A DNA stretch of 64,000 nucleotides from Ctena decussata (GCA_963989385.1 OZ022500.1:108603842-108667841), one strand, 5' to 3'; shown: positions 1 to 11,720, counted from the stretch's first letter. Program-made: numbers and translations. The notes: generated by a model from the sequence alone, not told the origin.

Positions 1-415
1 AGACAACCATGGCCTGGTTAACCCCTACTAAACTGATTTCCGATAATATACACACGTCGGGATTTCGGTTACGGACATTCAGTCTCACTGAATAATCCTT
101 TAGCTGCATAGACAAATATTATTGTAAGCAGGTGAAGCATGCTTACTAGTCGCCAGAACCTCATCAACCTCTGTATAGGGATCCATGACTATTTATCTGT
201 ATTTCTCTTTTGTCAATGTGTCTACGATTTACGAGTTCGGACTAATAATTCCGACCCCTTCACCACTTCTGCACATATCAAATACTAAGGACCTGTTGGC
301 TTTTCGCTTGTCTTGTTTTGCTTTATATGCTTTCTTTTCAAATTTGGGTGTACTGCAGGATGTGGAAATCGATTATGTCGGTTCCTGGGCTCATATTTAT
401 AAAACCACATATGTT

Positions 416-545
416 GTTGCTATGCTGTTGCTAAGGCTCAATTTTTATGAAGGAGATTCCCTACAACTATGAAATTTCCTCTGGAGGTATAGTCTTTTTC
501 AGACTCTCCTTCAATGAAATTTAGCCTTAGAAACAGCAAAGCAGC
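416..545. repeat. Imperfect 44-bp stem hairpin
   Basis: Bases 416-459 pair with 502-545 with no indels and about nine mismatches, leaving a 42-nt loop. Single isolated hairpin, shape compatible with a small MITE remnant or a microRNA-like precursor. No coding potential; the open frame across it at 185-472 has no family resemblance. Confidence 0.6.
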
Positions 546-1028
546 CACTTAAGTCGTTTTATAAATACGGGCCCTGATCATTACATTCTCATCTACTATA
601 CCGATTGAAATATAACGAGACGCGTTTTCAAATATGTCTCTGATAAAACATATAAAAATGTCATTTATATCCTTAAGACCTTAATTACTTCCATCTTTTT
701 GTCACATTTGAAATGACTTTCAAATGACTGTTCCAAAAGTTATAAACTATTCCCCACCACATTGTAACCCACTGTTTCTTCCATCTTCCATCCAATCTAT
801 CCCTGTTCACATGGTAAGATCACTACTCAGAGCCGAAACACAGTCTATTTTTTTTTTTTTTTTGATAACATAAACTGAAACTGCTGGTTAAATACTTATA
901 GATCTACTTTTAAATGGCAAGATATTTGTTGTTCCTTTTAGACTCTGCTAGTTACTTGACTGTCATGTCTTTCAGACATACGCTGTCATTTCATTTAGTT
1001 TGAGCACAAGAAGACGGCTCAATATTAA

Positions 1029-1268
1029 TGAGCCGCGACACGAGATAACCAACAAACAAGGTTGTGCGCAAAGCACAAACTCAGATCAGCCAGGGCATCC
1101 TCCCAGTCTGATCAGAGTCTTTGCTTTGCGCTTAAAGGGTAGCTGAGGGTCTAAGCTAGCTCCATGCGAACAACCAAGACTCTGATCAGACTGGATGGAT
1201 GCCCAGGCTGAGCTTAGCCTGCGCTGGGCGCCCGGCCACTTTGTTGGTTTTTCTCGGGTCGCGGCTCA
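1029..1268. repeat. Family A palindromic element, copy 1
   Basis: About 240 bp, almost entirely self-complementary: it opens TGAGCCGCGACACGAG and closes with the inverse, TCGCGGCTCA. Inside, CAGATCAGCC, GTCTGATCAGAGTCTT and their reverse complements mirror each other around a centre of short unpaired sequence. The element has no open reading frame. Ten copies occur in the window, so this is a MITE-like fold-back family. Confidence 0.9.
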
Positions 1269-1654
1269 GTTTATTCTAGAGTCCTTCTGATTTTGAAAAT
1301 AGATAAAGACGTTTAGAAAAGTTCATGCTCACAATGTACACCCATTCATAGCACCGAAAGAAGAAATGTGTGAAACACAAATTACAAAACTCAACAACAT
1401 GTTTGCAAACCGAGAAATTATTTGGACATTTATTAAGAAATGGACGGACGCTTGGCGCCCCGTTACTGCGGCTATGGATTCGTTCCGCTGAGGTGCGGGG
1501 GTAACGTCGATATGAGAATTGAAATATGATGATGCAAACCGAGAAGATTTAAATAATGGCCAATCGCTCGTCAAGGAGTATGAACTGGAGATGAAGGAAA
1601 TAACTTTGGCTTCCGGTCAGATCCTTTTCCTATTGTATACTATTTGTAACTTGC

Positions 1655-2208
1655 ACGTAACTCACCCCGTCCAATCGAAACGCCGGAAAAGTGGTACGAA
1701 CGCCGGATATGCGGTATTTTCACGCCGAATTGTGGTCTTTTTTTCAGAATCGCCGCCATTAAATTTGACAGCGGGTTACAAAAGTCGGATGAATTAATAG
1801 TTAAAAACGGTAAGTGAGTATAACAAATTAGCCTATCTGGATCTTCATAGATTTTATTAACTGTCGAAACTTCATTTAGTTTAGAAACTACGTTTGTTTG
1901 TCGTAACATTTAAAGTGATTTTTGTCTTATATGTTCGGCCTTTCGCTTAGACCTTATTCACGTCCTCAAGTTTTGTACTTTTTTAACTTTCATTGAAAAG
2001 GTTCACAATGAGTTGGCTAAAGTAGAATTTTAAACATCCTCATACCACTCTCGGGAACCGAATGATGCATTTTCCACCGAGAAACCGGAATTCGAGGCAC
2101 AACAGTCACAAAATTGAAAGTAACGCCGGATAAAATGGCATCAGTTTCTTTTGAAACTGCTTATTTTTTCCATTATAGACAAATAAATGTGTATACAATC
2201 AGCACATC
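1655..2208. repeat. Left arm of 3.45-kb inverted repeat
   Basis: About 550 bp matching the reverse complement of 4558-5105, with small indels. The arm carries a CCGGCG-rich segment, then the string AAAACG followed by GTAAGTGAG, a strong splice-donor-like sequence at about 1810, preserved in both arms. The short frames here are not convincingly coding. Confidence 0.85.
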
Positions 2209-2597
2209 TTTATAGTCTGGTCATTCATCCCTGCTCGCATGAAAAATCTACGAATCCTAGTGAGAGGCAAAGATTGATCTGTGCTGATGGATGGATGAAT
2301 TGTTGGATGAATTATTTGGGGATTTACGGTCTTTTATCATATCGGGTCAATAGGGTTACTAAGTAAAGAAGGGGCGCTACGGCTATAGAAGAACAGAATT
2401 GAATCCTAGTTCGGAGGAAATTTAAATCAAAGGTGTTAACCTATTGTCCGAAACGACCTGACTCTGAAAATGCAGATGTGCATATGTTGTGTGACCTATT
2501 GTTTCGTGACAAGGCATCTAATGACAAAGCCAAATGGGCCACGGATGCTATCCATGGCACCTCCAACTGATACTATTCGAAAATAGTCCCACTGGAC

Positions 2598-2887
2598 AAA
2601 AGTAAAAAGTATGCAAAGACCAGGAACTGAAACAATCAAAATCCAAATCCAGCCCTCAAACCATAGTTGGAAACAACTAAGATTACAAATAATCAAGATA
2701 CAGAGAACATATGGCCAACCAAGTGAGCAGTTCGTTCCCAAAAGGTGGCCACTCAGCAACCCAAACCGAACAAAAAATAATAAGAACATACATAAGGTAA
2801 AACATCACAGAAACTCTGACACCAAAAACAGGCAACAGAGAACCACAACAGAACTACCGCCTTGGAACGGTCAGTAATGAATTACTG
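2598..2887 (+). repeat. Family B dispersed repeat, copy 1
   Basis: A 290-bp segment beginning AAAAGTAAAAAGTATGC and ending just after CCTTGGAACGGTCAGTAA. Copies at 44871-45159 and 48876-49078 (minus) are nearly identical, and older relatives are scattered through the window. The 88-codon open frame at 2611-2877 recurs with the repeat and does not resemble a known protein, so it is treated as repeat sequence. The sequence continues with a family B tail (GGGGGGCTTAAA) to about 2960. Confidence 0.85.
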
Positions 2888-2960
2888 GGGGGCTTAAATC
2901 GATTTTACAGGCCCAACCTCACCCTCAGTTTCTGAAGTGGTAAAAAATATTAGGTGGTTG

Positions 2961-3568
2961 TGCGGTTCGCATGATAACTCTCTAACTCGTCTATGAATCA
3001 TCACGGTAAACATATAAATCAAATTTCAACACCATGAAGAAGCAAAGACGAGGACTCAACAGATACAACGGGCCGTCTGACAGGTGGAGATCCCTGGCCT
3101 GCCAAACAACCACACTGGAAATATGAAGCAAATGAAGGTCCCCAGTTGAGCCCCGGTGGACCAAGCAACAGACAAAAAGCGACAGTCCCAACCAACTAAA
3201 ATATATAGCTTTAGGTCGGGGCCATCACAGAGTCTGACGCCCGATCCACCGGTGTGCAATTAAAGAGTGCAGCAAAGCTATCAACCGTGATTGGGTTAAT
3301 CACTAAGCATGCAGACTGTCGCATAACATTTAAATTATAGCCAATACGTTTGTGACGTATTATTATTTTTCGATCAGTGCTGATCATGTTCAACGATGTG
3401 TTCTGCTAGGGTGAAATATATCCATTCACAAATGCATATATATTGTGTATGAAGGAAAAAAACTCAAGTAAACAAACTTTATTCATAACGTCTTTTATCC
3501 TAAATATTGGGATAATATCCGGGAACCAATTATTTTATTTAATATGTATTTACCTAAATATTGGGACA
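2961..3568. other. Spacer of the inverted repeat, mostly unassigned
   Basis: From 3040 to 3310 the sequence shares short motifs (for example CTAAGCATGCA) with 17090-17240 and may be an old repeat remnant. From 3480 to 3560 the string CCTAAATATTGGGA occurs twice. No gene is seen. Confidence 0.4.
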
Positions 3569-3840
3569 CCAACTGGGCACAAAACGTTAAATCAACATTG
3601 AACTGGCGTCATGATTGACCCAGCATTGTTTTAATGTTTCAATGTTCTGTGCTTGCTGGGACACATAATTCAGTATTCTAAAATTCGAACAAATTAGATT
3701 TTACCATCAACAAAACAGTGTAATTCCTGATCAGACTAATGCTTTTATCTTAGTCGGCACTGTTTGCTCAGGTACTTCTGTCGGCATGGCGTTGAATCGA
3801 TGTTGATTTAACGTAGTTTAGCTTTTGTGTGCCTAGTGGG
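3569..3840. repeat. Element with inverted ends carrying GGCAC-AAACGTT motif
   Basis: The left end (CCAACTGGGCACAAAACGTT, about 3569-3602) is mirrored by the right end (about 3791-3840, closing GTGTGCCTAGTGGG). Motifs like AACGTTGAATCAACG also build the tandem array at 29549-30010 and the hairpin at 22563-22638, so these may be relatives. Confidence 0.6.
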
Positions 3841-4557
3841 AATACTTTAGGTCAAAAGGCAACACCAAGAAACCCCTGACACAGCAGTCTAATCGAAAAT
3901 GAAACAAACACGACTTACCTGTATAACCGTTACTACACATTCGTATCTTTGCAATTTTAAAAAGGCATACAGTTAGGTTATATACATGTATACATGAATA
4001 TTGAATATATTCACAAATAACAAAATAACATGTAAATTAATGCATAAATCTATAAAAATGAGAAAACAACTATGTGTACGTGGCTGGGTTCCAATGAAAA
4101 CGAAAGTATACCAGCACATAAGCAGTGGGCTCCAGTTAGGCAGCCTACTAATTCTGGGTTCCAGAAACATAGTGACACAAGGGCCAACTCGTACAGCTCA
4201 AATAGTATAACAGCAAAATATAGCAGCCTCATCTTATACTTACAAGGGAAATTATTCTTACATTGTGTCCCATGTCACAGATGGCAACAAATTTGTACCG
4301 AGAAATTTGCATTTGCTGTCTGTTAGAAAAGTAGTCATTCTCTTACCAAGTTTAGTTTTATATATCACCGTTAAGACATTTTGCTTGCATTATTGATAAA
4401 AAACATTCAGAATCGAACATAGCATCAAATGTAATATTGACAACTTTTGATTTGGCGTTCATTTTTCACAATTTTATAGGCAGGTTTACAGACTTAGAGC
4501 AGCAGCTACTAAAATGGTCTGAAGAACGTCAATTCTACTGCATCTTACACCTGGAAA
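3841..4557. other. Unassigned spacer sequence
   Basis: AT-rich. CTGGGTTCCA occurs twice (about 4086 and 4154), giving overlapping short frames on both strands. Nothing here looks coding. Confidence 0.4.
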
Positions 4558-5105
4558 TATGCTGATTGTGTACTTATTTATTTGTCTGATGGAAAAAATA
4601 AGCTTTTTCCAAAGAAACTGATAACAGTTTATCCGGCGTTACTTTTAATTTTAAAGACCGTGCTTCCAGTTCTGTTTCCTCGGTGGAAAATGCATCACTC
4701 GGTTCCCGATAGTGGTTTGAGGGTGTTTAAAATTCTACTTTAGCCAACTCATTGTGGCCCTTTTCAATGAAAATTGAAAAAGTACGAAACTTGAGGACGT
4801 GAATAAGGTCTAAGCGAAAGGCCGAACATATAAGACAAAAATCACTTTGAATGTTACGACAAACAAACGCAGTTTCTAAACTAAATGAAGTTTCGACAGT
4901 TAGTAAAATCTATGTAGATCCAGATAGGCTGATTCGTTATACTCACTTACCGTTTTTAACTATTAATTCATCCGACTTTTGTAACCCGCTGTCAAATTTA
5001 ATGGCGGCGATTCTGACAAAATGACCACAATTCGGCGTGAAAATACCGCATATCCGGCGTTCGTGCCATTTTTCCGGCGTTTCGATTGGACGGGGTGTAA
5101 CTTGT
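4558..5105. repeat. Right arm of 3.45-kb inverted repeat
   Basis: Inverted partner of 1655-2208. The inner end (GCTGATTGTGTAC) and outer end (CGATTGGACGGGGTG) match the mirrored ends of the left arm. The 2.35-kb spacer between the arms holds a family B repeat and a smaller inverted repeat but no recognisable transposase. Confidence 0.85.
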
Positions 5106-5964
5106 ATAAAATTGAAATGAAATATGTTTACACTAAAGAGTATGAATTCATGTTATATTTTATAGAGCAATATCGCTGCAAGATGTTCGTACGCTACTGT
5201 CATTGTAAATGGCCGTGATTGGCCAACTTTAAACATATACCGTTAAAACATCCTTGAGTTGTTTAGTTGGCATCTTTAGTTTGCATCTGAAATTGCCTGA
5301 TTTCAGTATCATAAACTTGAGTAAATAGTACAAATATAGGTACAAATATAGGTACAGGCATGGGAGCAAATCCTTTGCCTCTGTTTATATTGTATTGTTT
5401 GTCAGTGAGCTAGAAAAAAATAGTTTTGTGGAGCTACAAAATGTATGTCATGGTGCGGTAACCATTAAACACAATATAAACAACGTTTAGTGTTACAGTA
5501 TAAGGATTGATAGCAGCCTATTATAGCTTTTTGTAGCCATGCAGTAGGGTATCTGACCTAAGCTACTTAAACTAATAGTTTACGTCTGGTTTCCCCGTAA
5601 AATACTTTTCAGTCCTACATCTTTCGCCTTGTCGCCATTGTGACGTCTACCAAATGATGTCACAGTCAGCTTGGGAATATGGAAGTATAACAGAAAGATT
5701 TAATTCAGTTAATTTAATTTGTTTCTTATCCGTAGAAGACCCTTTAGTAATTTGATATCAAGAACAGTAAATGAAATCATCATGGCTATATGCTTCAATA
5801 AACATGGATGCAGATACAGAAAGAAACAACATATACGGTATGGAAACTGTATGTCTGTACTACAAAATATAACGTTACTATTATATATTCATAAACAAAT
5901 ACCTTTATAACATATTAGCAGTCATTCTGTAAAGTCTTCTACATGTACCGTTGAGTACACTGAT
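5106..5964. other. Unassigned AT-rich sequence
   Basis: No gene or clear repeat, apart from a short direct repeat (ACAAATATAGGT twice near 5330). Confidence 0.4.
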
Positions 5965-6320
5965 CAGAACCAGCCCCGGATCCAAGGGGTGGGCTTTGGG
6001 GCTTCAGCCCCGCCATCCTCTGTGTTATTTATAATATCTTGGGATGAGTTTGAGGTAATTCATCCATGTGGTTAGATTAAAATATACGTTATGATGTCCC
6101 ATTAGAATCGCCCCATGGAGGCGATTCTAATGAGATTTCACAACATATATTTCAAGGCAAAAAAAGACATTATCAAAAATTCTCAAGACATGCAATTGAT
6201 CCCTAATTATGTCATATATTTTCAAACCCACCTCCCCCCACATATATCTTGGCACCTCCCAGCCCTATCAGTTATCCAAAGCCCATCCAGTACGTGGTGG
6301 TTTGGATCCGGGCCTGAGAA
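5965..6320. repeat. Fold-back element with GGATCC/GGGC ends
   Basis: The left end (CCAGCCCCGGATCC, then GGGTGGGCTTTGG) is mirrored on the right (CCAAAGCCCATCC, then GGATCCGGGCCTG). Near the centre a perfect 13-bp stem, CATTAGAATCGCC at 6100-6112, pairs with 6120-6132 around a 7-nt loop. MITE-like, no coding capacity. Confidence 0.65.
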
Positions 6321-7768
6321 CTCCCAGTGTACGAAACCATATCAGGCACAGCAACGGATCAGAAATACGAGGGTTGATCCAGAAGTAATGTCACTGCAGC
6401 AATAAAATCGTGTAGAATAAAACGAAAGCAACAAGATTTCATATTCATGTACCTTAATCTATTTGCATTATGATCTAAAAATGTCATAAAAATATACTGC
6501 ACACTTATCGAAATATCGAGATAGACAGAAGGAATGGTAACAGACAGAAGGCATGGTAACGACACGCACTGCACGTCAATGACGTTGTTGCATTTTCAAA
6601 CGGAGTTTCGATATTGTGCCTTGTCCAAAGTAGCATCTGTTTGTTCAAATATAGCACTAATGTCTGTTCACTGATGTTTGCCTTAGCTTTCAATATTATT
6701 TGAATAACCACGCATCTCATGTTTAAATGTTTAAGAATTACACAATATTCGAATTGTAGAACATCGATCTTTCATGTATGGGGTCCAAACAAGAGCGACG
6801 TTATTGTCTGACACTGCACATAAAATTCTTCCGGTTTTCAAACGATCCTTTGGCGACTCCTCTGCATCACTTTAGCCCTGGTTGCACCTGTACAAAAGCC
6901 TCAAAATCACTGTTATATCACCGCATGTCTAATTAAACAGCTATCAATCTTTTATGGTGGTATTCTTAATTTGTGGCAAAACCTCATAAATATGCGCTGA
7001 TACTTGTCAGAAATCAACGTGGTTTCACTCGGCAATAACAAACATTAGCACTAACTAGCGAACGTTAAACCACCATGCCGTTATTAAAGTTTCTACAGTG
7101 AGCGGCTGAAATATATTTCGTCATTATTTCAAATTTTCATCTGATTTCGCGCGTTTGTTTGACTTTAATTTGTAATTGCCTTTGAAAATTATGTTCATGT
7201 AATAACGTTATTCTAACGTGTGGCGCCATGGCGTCGGTGGCGTACTCTGAACGTTTGTACTTTAGGAACGGAAAAAGATTCCAACTTAATATTTATTCTG
7301 CTCATCACAATTGAATTAAAGTGCAGCTTGATAAAATCTTATGTAATAATACTACGATGAATAAACGTGCAATGGACACAATTACATTACTTCTGAATCA
7401 ACTCTTGAATCATCATTTCCTCCAGTTCGAGCACTATCATAATATGTGTGGTGCACTCATGAGACACAGTGCGCTTAAACAGAATGCTATGAATCCAAAT
7501 TAATTCCTTCTATTGCACAATGTCCTATGCGCCAGTGCTCAAAAGAAGAAAGATGAGTGCCAGTATTAAAATAGTTGGTTCTTAAGCACGTAAAACAAGC
7601 ATTGCCAGCAACCCTTCCTTTACAAATGGAAAGTCTGACAGGTGTTGCTCGATGTATGCCATTATATGAGTTTGGCTAATTTCGTTCAAATCACTCAGAA
7701 AATATAATTCTAAATTATGAGGTGTGTTCTATGACGGAGCCCATAATACAAACGGTTATAAATTTGTT
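6321..7768. other. Unassigned intergenic sequence
   Basis: No gene or repeat recognised beyond a short direct repeat around 6525-6560 (ACAGAAGG..ATGGTAAC twice). Short frames on both strands show no domain, signal or membrane pattern. Confidence 0.4.
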
Positions 7769-8000
7769 TCGTTTGTTGGTTGGTTTGGGTTTATCAGCCC
7801 TCTGAGACAGTATTTCAGTCTATATAGGGCCGTTTCCCAGAGAGACAGAATGAGAGAGAAATGATAGACGAGAGAAAAAAATTCCGAACAACCCCCACCC
7901 ATACCCACTGCAAGCACAGTAGGCCCTTGCCCTACTTATATCTAAATAAGTTGGACGACCCGGTACCGCACCAACCCCCGACCACCACGCCCAATTTGAT
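7769..8000 (-). repeat. Family C SINE-like repeat, copy 1
   Basis: Reverse complement of the sequence seen at 24650-24905 and 39480-39960. Diagnostic parts are the ACGAGAGAAAAAA block, CACTGCAAGCACAGTAGG, the CTGAAATACTGTCTC block and a CCCAAA/CCAA-type tail at the low-coordinate end. Simple tail and dispersed copies suggest a SINE; no internal promoter boxes were verified. Confidence 0.7.
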
Positions 8001-8560
8001 TGGTGCTGTTAGGCAAAATCATTGTTTATTGTACTGTCTGTTAACGGTTAATATGTATGGCATATCACAGAGAGTAATAATCGGACCAATGAATAAGTAC
8101 CGTAACGGTAACCGTTGTTATCTATCCCGGCGGTGCTCTATAATCATCATCTATAAGACTTATGCTGTAAGTATACACTATTCATGCCAGATTTATGCAC
8201 AAAAACATGTATATCATAATGATTCTCATATTTTCAGATAAATACATAAATATACAAATACAAAATATAAATCTTCTATCGGCCAGCCGATGTAGTCTCT
8301 ATTCAGAATTATGTAAGCCCCAATTCATTAGTAAATAAAATCAAAATTTTAATTTACAGCTTTATTCCGTATCTCCCACATTTGATTCTTCAGTCTGAGA
8401 ATATTGACTGTCCAAAGTAATTCTTCTAACGTCATGCACGAGCCACTGACACGTCTTTATAGCAAATGGTTTTGCATGCCATTCCATATTATTATATCAT
8501 ACTGTGTAAACAAGGAAACGCAGTGACTGAGTTTTCCAAGCACGATCTTGACCTGGGTTC
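8001..8560. other. Unassigned sequence downstream of the GPCR repeats
   Basis: AT-rich, no gene or repeat recognised. The long frame at 7861-8241 starts inside the family C copy and is not convincing. Confidence 0.35.
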
Positions 8561-8896
8561 GAGGTTATAAAACTTGAGAATAATCTCAAACTCAAAATAA
8601 AGCACGCTGATTGGCTGCTTCCGAGCAAAAACTCAAAATAAAGCACACTGATCGGCTGCTTCCAAGCATGTGCTCGGAAGCAGCCAATCAGCGTGCTTTA
8701 TTTTGAGTTTGAGAATGTACTCAAGTTTTATGTGCTCGGAAGCAGCCAATCAGTGTGCTTTATTTTGAGTTTGGAAGCAGCCAATCAGCGTGCTTTATTT
8801 TGAGTTTGAGAATGTACTCAAGTTTTATGTGCTCGGAAGCAGCCAATCAGTGTGCTTTATTTTGAGTTTTAGAATGTACTCAAGTTTTATAACCTC
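8561..8896. repeat. Fold-back element with perfect 18-bp inverted ends
   Basis: GAGGTTATAAAACTTGAG at 8561-8578 is exactly inverted at 8879-8896. Between them about six copies, in both orientations, of a 30-40-bp block with AGCCAATCAG and CTTTATTTTGAG are strung together. A second element with the same ends and blocks lies at 47070-47274. The blocks contain AATAAA on both strands. It lies about 350 bp beyond the GPCR stop codon, so it could supply polyadenylation signals. Confidence 0.85.
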
Positions 8897-9244
8897 GGGG
8901 CCTGGTTTCCGTACATGAATCCACCCCTGTCAAACACAAGGCGCATGACGGTAAACTTTCACGCTGTTTTTGTATTTTTCTGTTTGCTTCCCTGGATTAA
9001 GAAGCCTTCCAAAATGAGATCTACTCTTAAATGAGAGATTTTACTTCTGGGAAAGCATATTTTTTTTTAAGGTTGGCCCGCATAAAGGAGGGGGAGCAAA
9101 CATGGAAAGACAAAAAGTTTCTTCCAATCCACCATAAAAATGTACTATTAACATTGACTAAATACCATCATCGATCAGTGCACGTTCTTTAATTTTAGCC
9201 ACCGTTCGACTCATGTATTATAATTTTTATGCTAAGTAACCAAA
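8897..9244. other. Presumed GPCR 3' flank / 3' UTR
   Basis: AT-rich sequence immediately after the receptor stop codon in gene orientation. No canonical AATAAA was seen on the minus strand here; the nearest are in the 8561-8896 fold-back element. UTR status is inferred from position only. Confidence 0.4.
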
Positions 9245-10052
9245 CTAAAAGCTAGATTCATCTGACCCGTTTTCTTTGCGGAAAGATACTGTCATCCGTC
9301 CATTTGTAAAGGCTACGACCATGAATTTGTTACTAGACACTCTATTCTTGACCTCATGGTTGTTTTCTGCACATTGCACACTGGAATTATCAACATTAAC
9401 ATATCTTGTACTGATTGACCGGTTTGTCGTGTTTTGTCTTCTAAATGGGAGATTGGTTAATCTACAATAAAGAATGTGCCTAAAACCACGTCTGTATTTC
9501 TTACTGAAGAAGCAGTAGATTATCGGATTAACACCACTATTAGAAGACCCTAACCACTGTGCGATGGGAAGAATGATATTGAAGATAGTTGCATTGGCAT
9601 TATCTGATAAACTTCCTCCATAGTAAAGTCTAAGGTACACAGCGTACAATGGCAACCAAGAGAATGCGAATAACAGAACTATTACCGCTAGCATTTTTAA
9701 TACTTTAACTTTTGACTTATAAACAATTAATCTTCCAGTTGCTTGAACTCCAGGAGCATCCCTTTTGCACACTTTAACTCCTATTAGAATATAGCACAAC
9801 ATTATCATCGCTAAAGGTAACACATAACAGATTATGAATAAAGCAGAAAGGAAGTAAGCCCTTTGCGCCTCGATGTTCGGCCACAACTGATGACACATGG
9901 GAACATCCGGGTAATCAGGATGAGGATATTTCTCATAAAACACTGCCAGTGGAGTCATTATGCTGAACGCAAACATCCAAATGAATGTAATCGTAGTGCG
10001 GTATGCACAACTCGTTATTTTTGAGTGACGGCAGTAGCAAATCGCCTGGTAC
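9245..10052 (-). CDS. Terminal exon of a rhodopsin-family peptide-type GPCR (TM4 to C-terminus)
   Basis: Encodes the last 268 residues of a class A G-protein-coupled receptor, a plasma-membrane receptor probably for a neuropeptide. The exon begins after a clean acceptor (TTTTACAG) and its first base completes the Arg codon of the DRY motif, giving D-R-Y-Q-A-I with the exon at 13008-13107. In exon residue numbers: TM4 about 18-37; ECL2 with the expected Cys at 53 followed by LWPN; TM5 about 67-92; TM6 about 118-140 with SWLP at 131-134 in place of the usual CWxP; an N-glycosylation sequon NAT in ECL3 at 153; TM7 about 157-182 with NPIIY at 175-179; helix 8 with basic KKYRRGFR and a possible palmitoylation Cys at 196; then a Ser/Thr/Asn-rich tail to a TAG stop at 9245-9247. 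The WPN after the ECL2 Cys, WLPLY in TM6 and QWLGSSNS in TM7 resemble NPFF/NPY/trissin-type receptors, but the exact family is not settled. Open frame continues upstream into the intron only by chance. Confidence 0.93.
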
Positions 10053-10083
10053 CTGTAAAACCAACAAAATAACAATTATTTAA

Positions 10084-10662
10084 GAAATGAATGTTATTTT
10101 TTGAACGTTTACTGAAGTATAAACTACATCGGGTCACGAGCAAAGTAAGTGAACCCCGAAGGGGTTTACGTAAACTTTGCTCGTGACCCGATGTAGTTTA
10201 TACTTCAGTAAACGTTCAAAAAATAACATTCATTCCTTATATTTATATTATTAAACGATGCTTTTGATCAATAAAAAAATAAACAAAAATAAGAAATACA
10301 TATATAAGAATCGTTTTAAAAACATTACCGGCCGAATTTTGCAATAGTTTGGAACAGCCGCATTGTCACTGCCTACCAGTGAATTCCACCTCCTGTTGTA
10401 GATTGCACGTGCAAGTAGGCGTAGCGAGCTGTCACTCAATGTTTACTAGCCATTCAAGTACATGGCATGTTGTAGATTTCACGTGCTAGTTAGTGGGATG
10501 TGCTGTCACTCTGAAGCGCGTGACACAATGTAATTATTGATTTGTAAAAACATTGACTCCCGCATCACTTAATTGGGTTTACAGAGAGCTTTGCAGTGAT
10601 AATGTAAATATTATATTATGACACTTTTTTTCTATTTAGATTCTATTCACGTGATTATTTAA
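10084..10662. repeat. 579-bp intronic tandem unit, copy 1
   Basis: Opens with a long hairpin: 10086-10234 folds on itself through an essentially perfect stem of about 60 bp, extended by a weaker inner stem around CCCCGAAGGGG. The body follows, with an internal 75-bp direct repeat (TGTTGTAGATT at 10393 and 10468). The 62-codon minus frame at 10251-10439 recurs in copy 2 and seems non-genic. Confidence 0.85.
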
Positions 10663-11194
10663 GGAATGAATGGTACTTGTTTAACGTTTACTGAAGTATA
10701 AACTACATCGGGTCACGAGCAAAGTAAGTGAACCCTGAAGGGGTTTACGTAAACTTTGCTCGTGACCCGATGTAGTTTATACTTCAGTAAACGTTTAAAA
10801 AATAACATTCATTCCTTATATTTATATTATTAAACGATGCTTTTGATCAATAAAAAGATAAACAAAATTAAGAAGTACATATATAAAGATCGTTTAAAAA
10901 ACATTACCGGCCATATTTTGCAATAGTTTGGAACAGCCGCATTGTCACTACCTACCAGTAAATTCCACCTCCTGCTGTAGATTTCGCGTGCAAGTAGGCG
11001 TAGCGAGCTGTCACTCAATGTTTACTAGCCATTCAAGTACACGGAATGTTGTAGATTTCACGTGCTAGTTAGTGAGATGAGCTGTCACTCTGAAGCGCGT
11101 GATACAATGTAATTATTGACTTTTAAACAACATTGACGCCCGCATCACTTAATTGGGTTAACAGAGAGCTCTACACTGATAATGTAAATATTGG
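10663..11194. repeat. 579-bp intronic tandem unit, copy 2
   Basis: Second copy of the preceding unit, offset 579 bp, again led by a hairpin (10663-10815). The corresponding minus frame, 10830-11018, differs from copy 1 at about eight residues; nothing shows selection on it. The body ends near AATGTAAATATT, matching the end of copy 1. Confidence 0.85.
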
Positions 11195-11720
11195 AAAAAC
11201 ATCTCTAGTTTTGAATATATATATATAACTTCTGCAATTGTTTGTACATGATTGTCTTAGTAAAATATTCTGTATATTTTTACTTGGCAAAAACTGGAAA
11301 TGCAATCGCACCCAAAATACTTTTTATACTGTACTGTAGGATACAACTGTTTTTTTTTTCTTCTTGAAGTCACAGCAACCATGCAAATAGCGAAAATCAT
11401 AAAAAAAATCAGATGACGGTTATAGCTGAAATTTCTGATTTTAGTACATTCTTAAGACATTCTTCACTCAGTCCTTAGTTATGTATTCGATACCTGTTTC
11501 CAAACCAAGCAGTAATAAATGACATATATGCATTCCTTTATGCGTTCCTTTATTAAGTCATTTCTGGCCGAATCAGCCGTGCAGACATGTTCTATGCATT
11601 TTACAGCCCCTTTGTCAAGAATGCGTCGTGTTTATGACTTTTTTTTTTACTTTTTATATAGCTTTTGACTGTATCTTTGAATATTTGTTCGGAAATATAT
11701 GCATATCTTCCAGATATCCA
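11195..11720. other. Unassigned intron sequence
   Basis: Plain AT-rich sequence with short homopolymers; nothing recognised. Confidence 0.35.

Noticed and set aside
2611..2877. 88-codon open frame, repeated at 44884-45150 and (partly) 48793-49065
   Set aside because: It moves with the family B repeat, older copies do not keep it open, and it has no known domain.
10251..11018. Paired 62-codon minus frames with a hydrophobic end
   Set aside because: Both are parts of the 579-bp tandem repeat; similarity is explained by the duplication and no signal of coding selection was seen.
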